Below are positions 63,972 through 64,000 of a stretch of 64,000 bases of DNA, piece by piece. The stretch comes from Mobilicoccus pelagius NBRC 104925 (GTDB lineage: Bacteria > Actinomycetota > Actinomycetes > Actinomycetales > Dermatophilaceae). Position 1 is the first letter of the stretch; every line of letters starts with the position of its first letter. The DNA is taken from contig NZ_BAFE01000089.1 of NCBI RefSeq assembly GCF_000247995.1, positions 1 to 64,000 of the forward strand. The letters run 5' to 3'. Below the pieces are notes generated by a model. That model was not told the origin of the DNA. It did no database searches and saw only the letters and a program-made list of their open reading frames with translations. Made by a program: the position numbers and the translations under genes.

Positions 63972-64000
63972 CTCCTCGCGACCCCGGCCGCGACGCGTGT

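Overview
The window comes from a high-GC actinobacterium, most likely in the order Micrococcales. The evidence is strong G/C third-position bias, the coproporphyrin heme branch (HemQ plus a ferrochelatase with a cysteine-bearing tail), a mycothiol-type PIG-L amidase, SepH, DUF3000/DUF3710/DUF4193/DUF5998 family proteins, an IdeR/DtxR iron box, and gene order shared with the Mycobacterium tuberculosis blocks msrB-hemQ-hemE-DUF3000-rnd-dxs and TRAM methyltransferase-APC permease-trkA-trkA-OB-DUF3710-dut-DUF4193-suhB (from memory of that genome). Genus cannot be fixed from sequence alone.

Layout. Bases 1-1232 are the end of a decayed integrative element: the tail of an IS3-type transposase, then a serine recombinase that has lost its catalytic domain and whose reading frame runs into a tRNA-Val(CAC) gene. 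At 1300-2700 lie small genes and a tRNA Gly-Cys-Val cluster. At 3400-13900 are polyphosphate/glycogen and DNA-repair genes (glgX, PPK2, LigC-like ligase, stand-alone LigD polymerase), a thioesterase, a universal stress protein, a scar holding a broken response regulator, and msrB.

Bases 13989-29911 hold hemQ, a Na+/H+ antiporter, hemE, DUF3000, RNase D, a two-gene fatty-acid beta-oxidation operon, a helix-turn-helix/MurA fusion, dxs and ppc. Bases 30093-33897 hold a phosphodiesterase, a HIT protein and a peptide transporter. Bases 34049-37891 are an IdeR-box-controlled iron-siderophore ABC importer. Bases 38044-48169 hold aconitase and the conserved TRAM/APC/TrkA/dut block. Bases 48547-58216 hold a small orphan, suhB, hemH, sepH, a phosphodiesterase-like enzyme, DUF5998 and a GNAT/acyl-CoA synthetase fusion. 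The end holds a PTS block (1-phosphofructokinase, stand-alone EIIA, HPr, EI) without a membrane permease, a PIG-L deacetylase and an SDR dehydrogenase.

Working together: HemE, HemQ and HemH belong to one heme pathway, and the siderophore importer supplies its iron. FadA and FadB form one beta-oxidation unit. The two TrkA proteins gate potassium uptake beside a divergent amino-acid-type permease. EI, HPr and EIIA form a phosphorelay. Eight genes carry a TANNNT-like -10 box (one weaker) 6-7 bases before the start codon and lack a Shine-Dalgarno, which suggests leaderless mRNAs. No CRISPR array, rRNA, intact prophage or recognised defence system was seen. The most unusual items are the HTH-MurA fusion under a palindromic, apparently leaderless promoter, the permease-less PTS block, and the antiporter in the usual place of the coproporphyrinogen oxidase gene.
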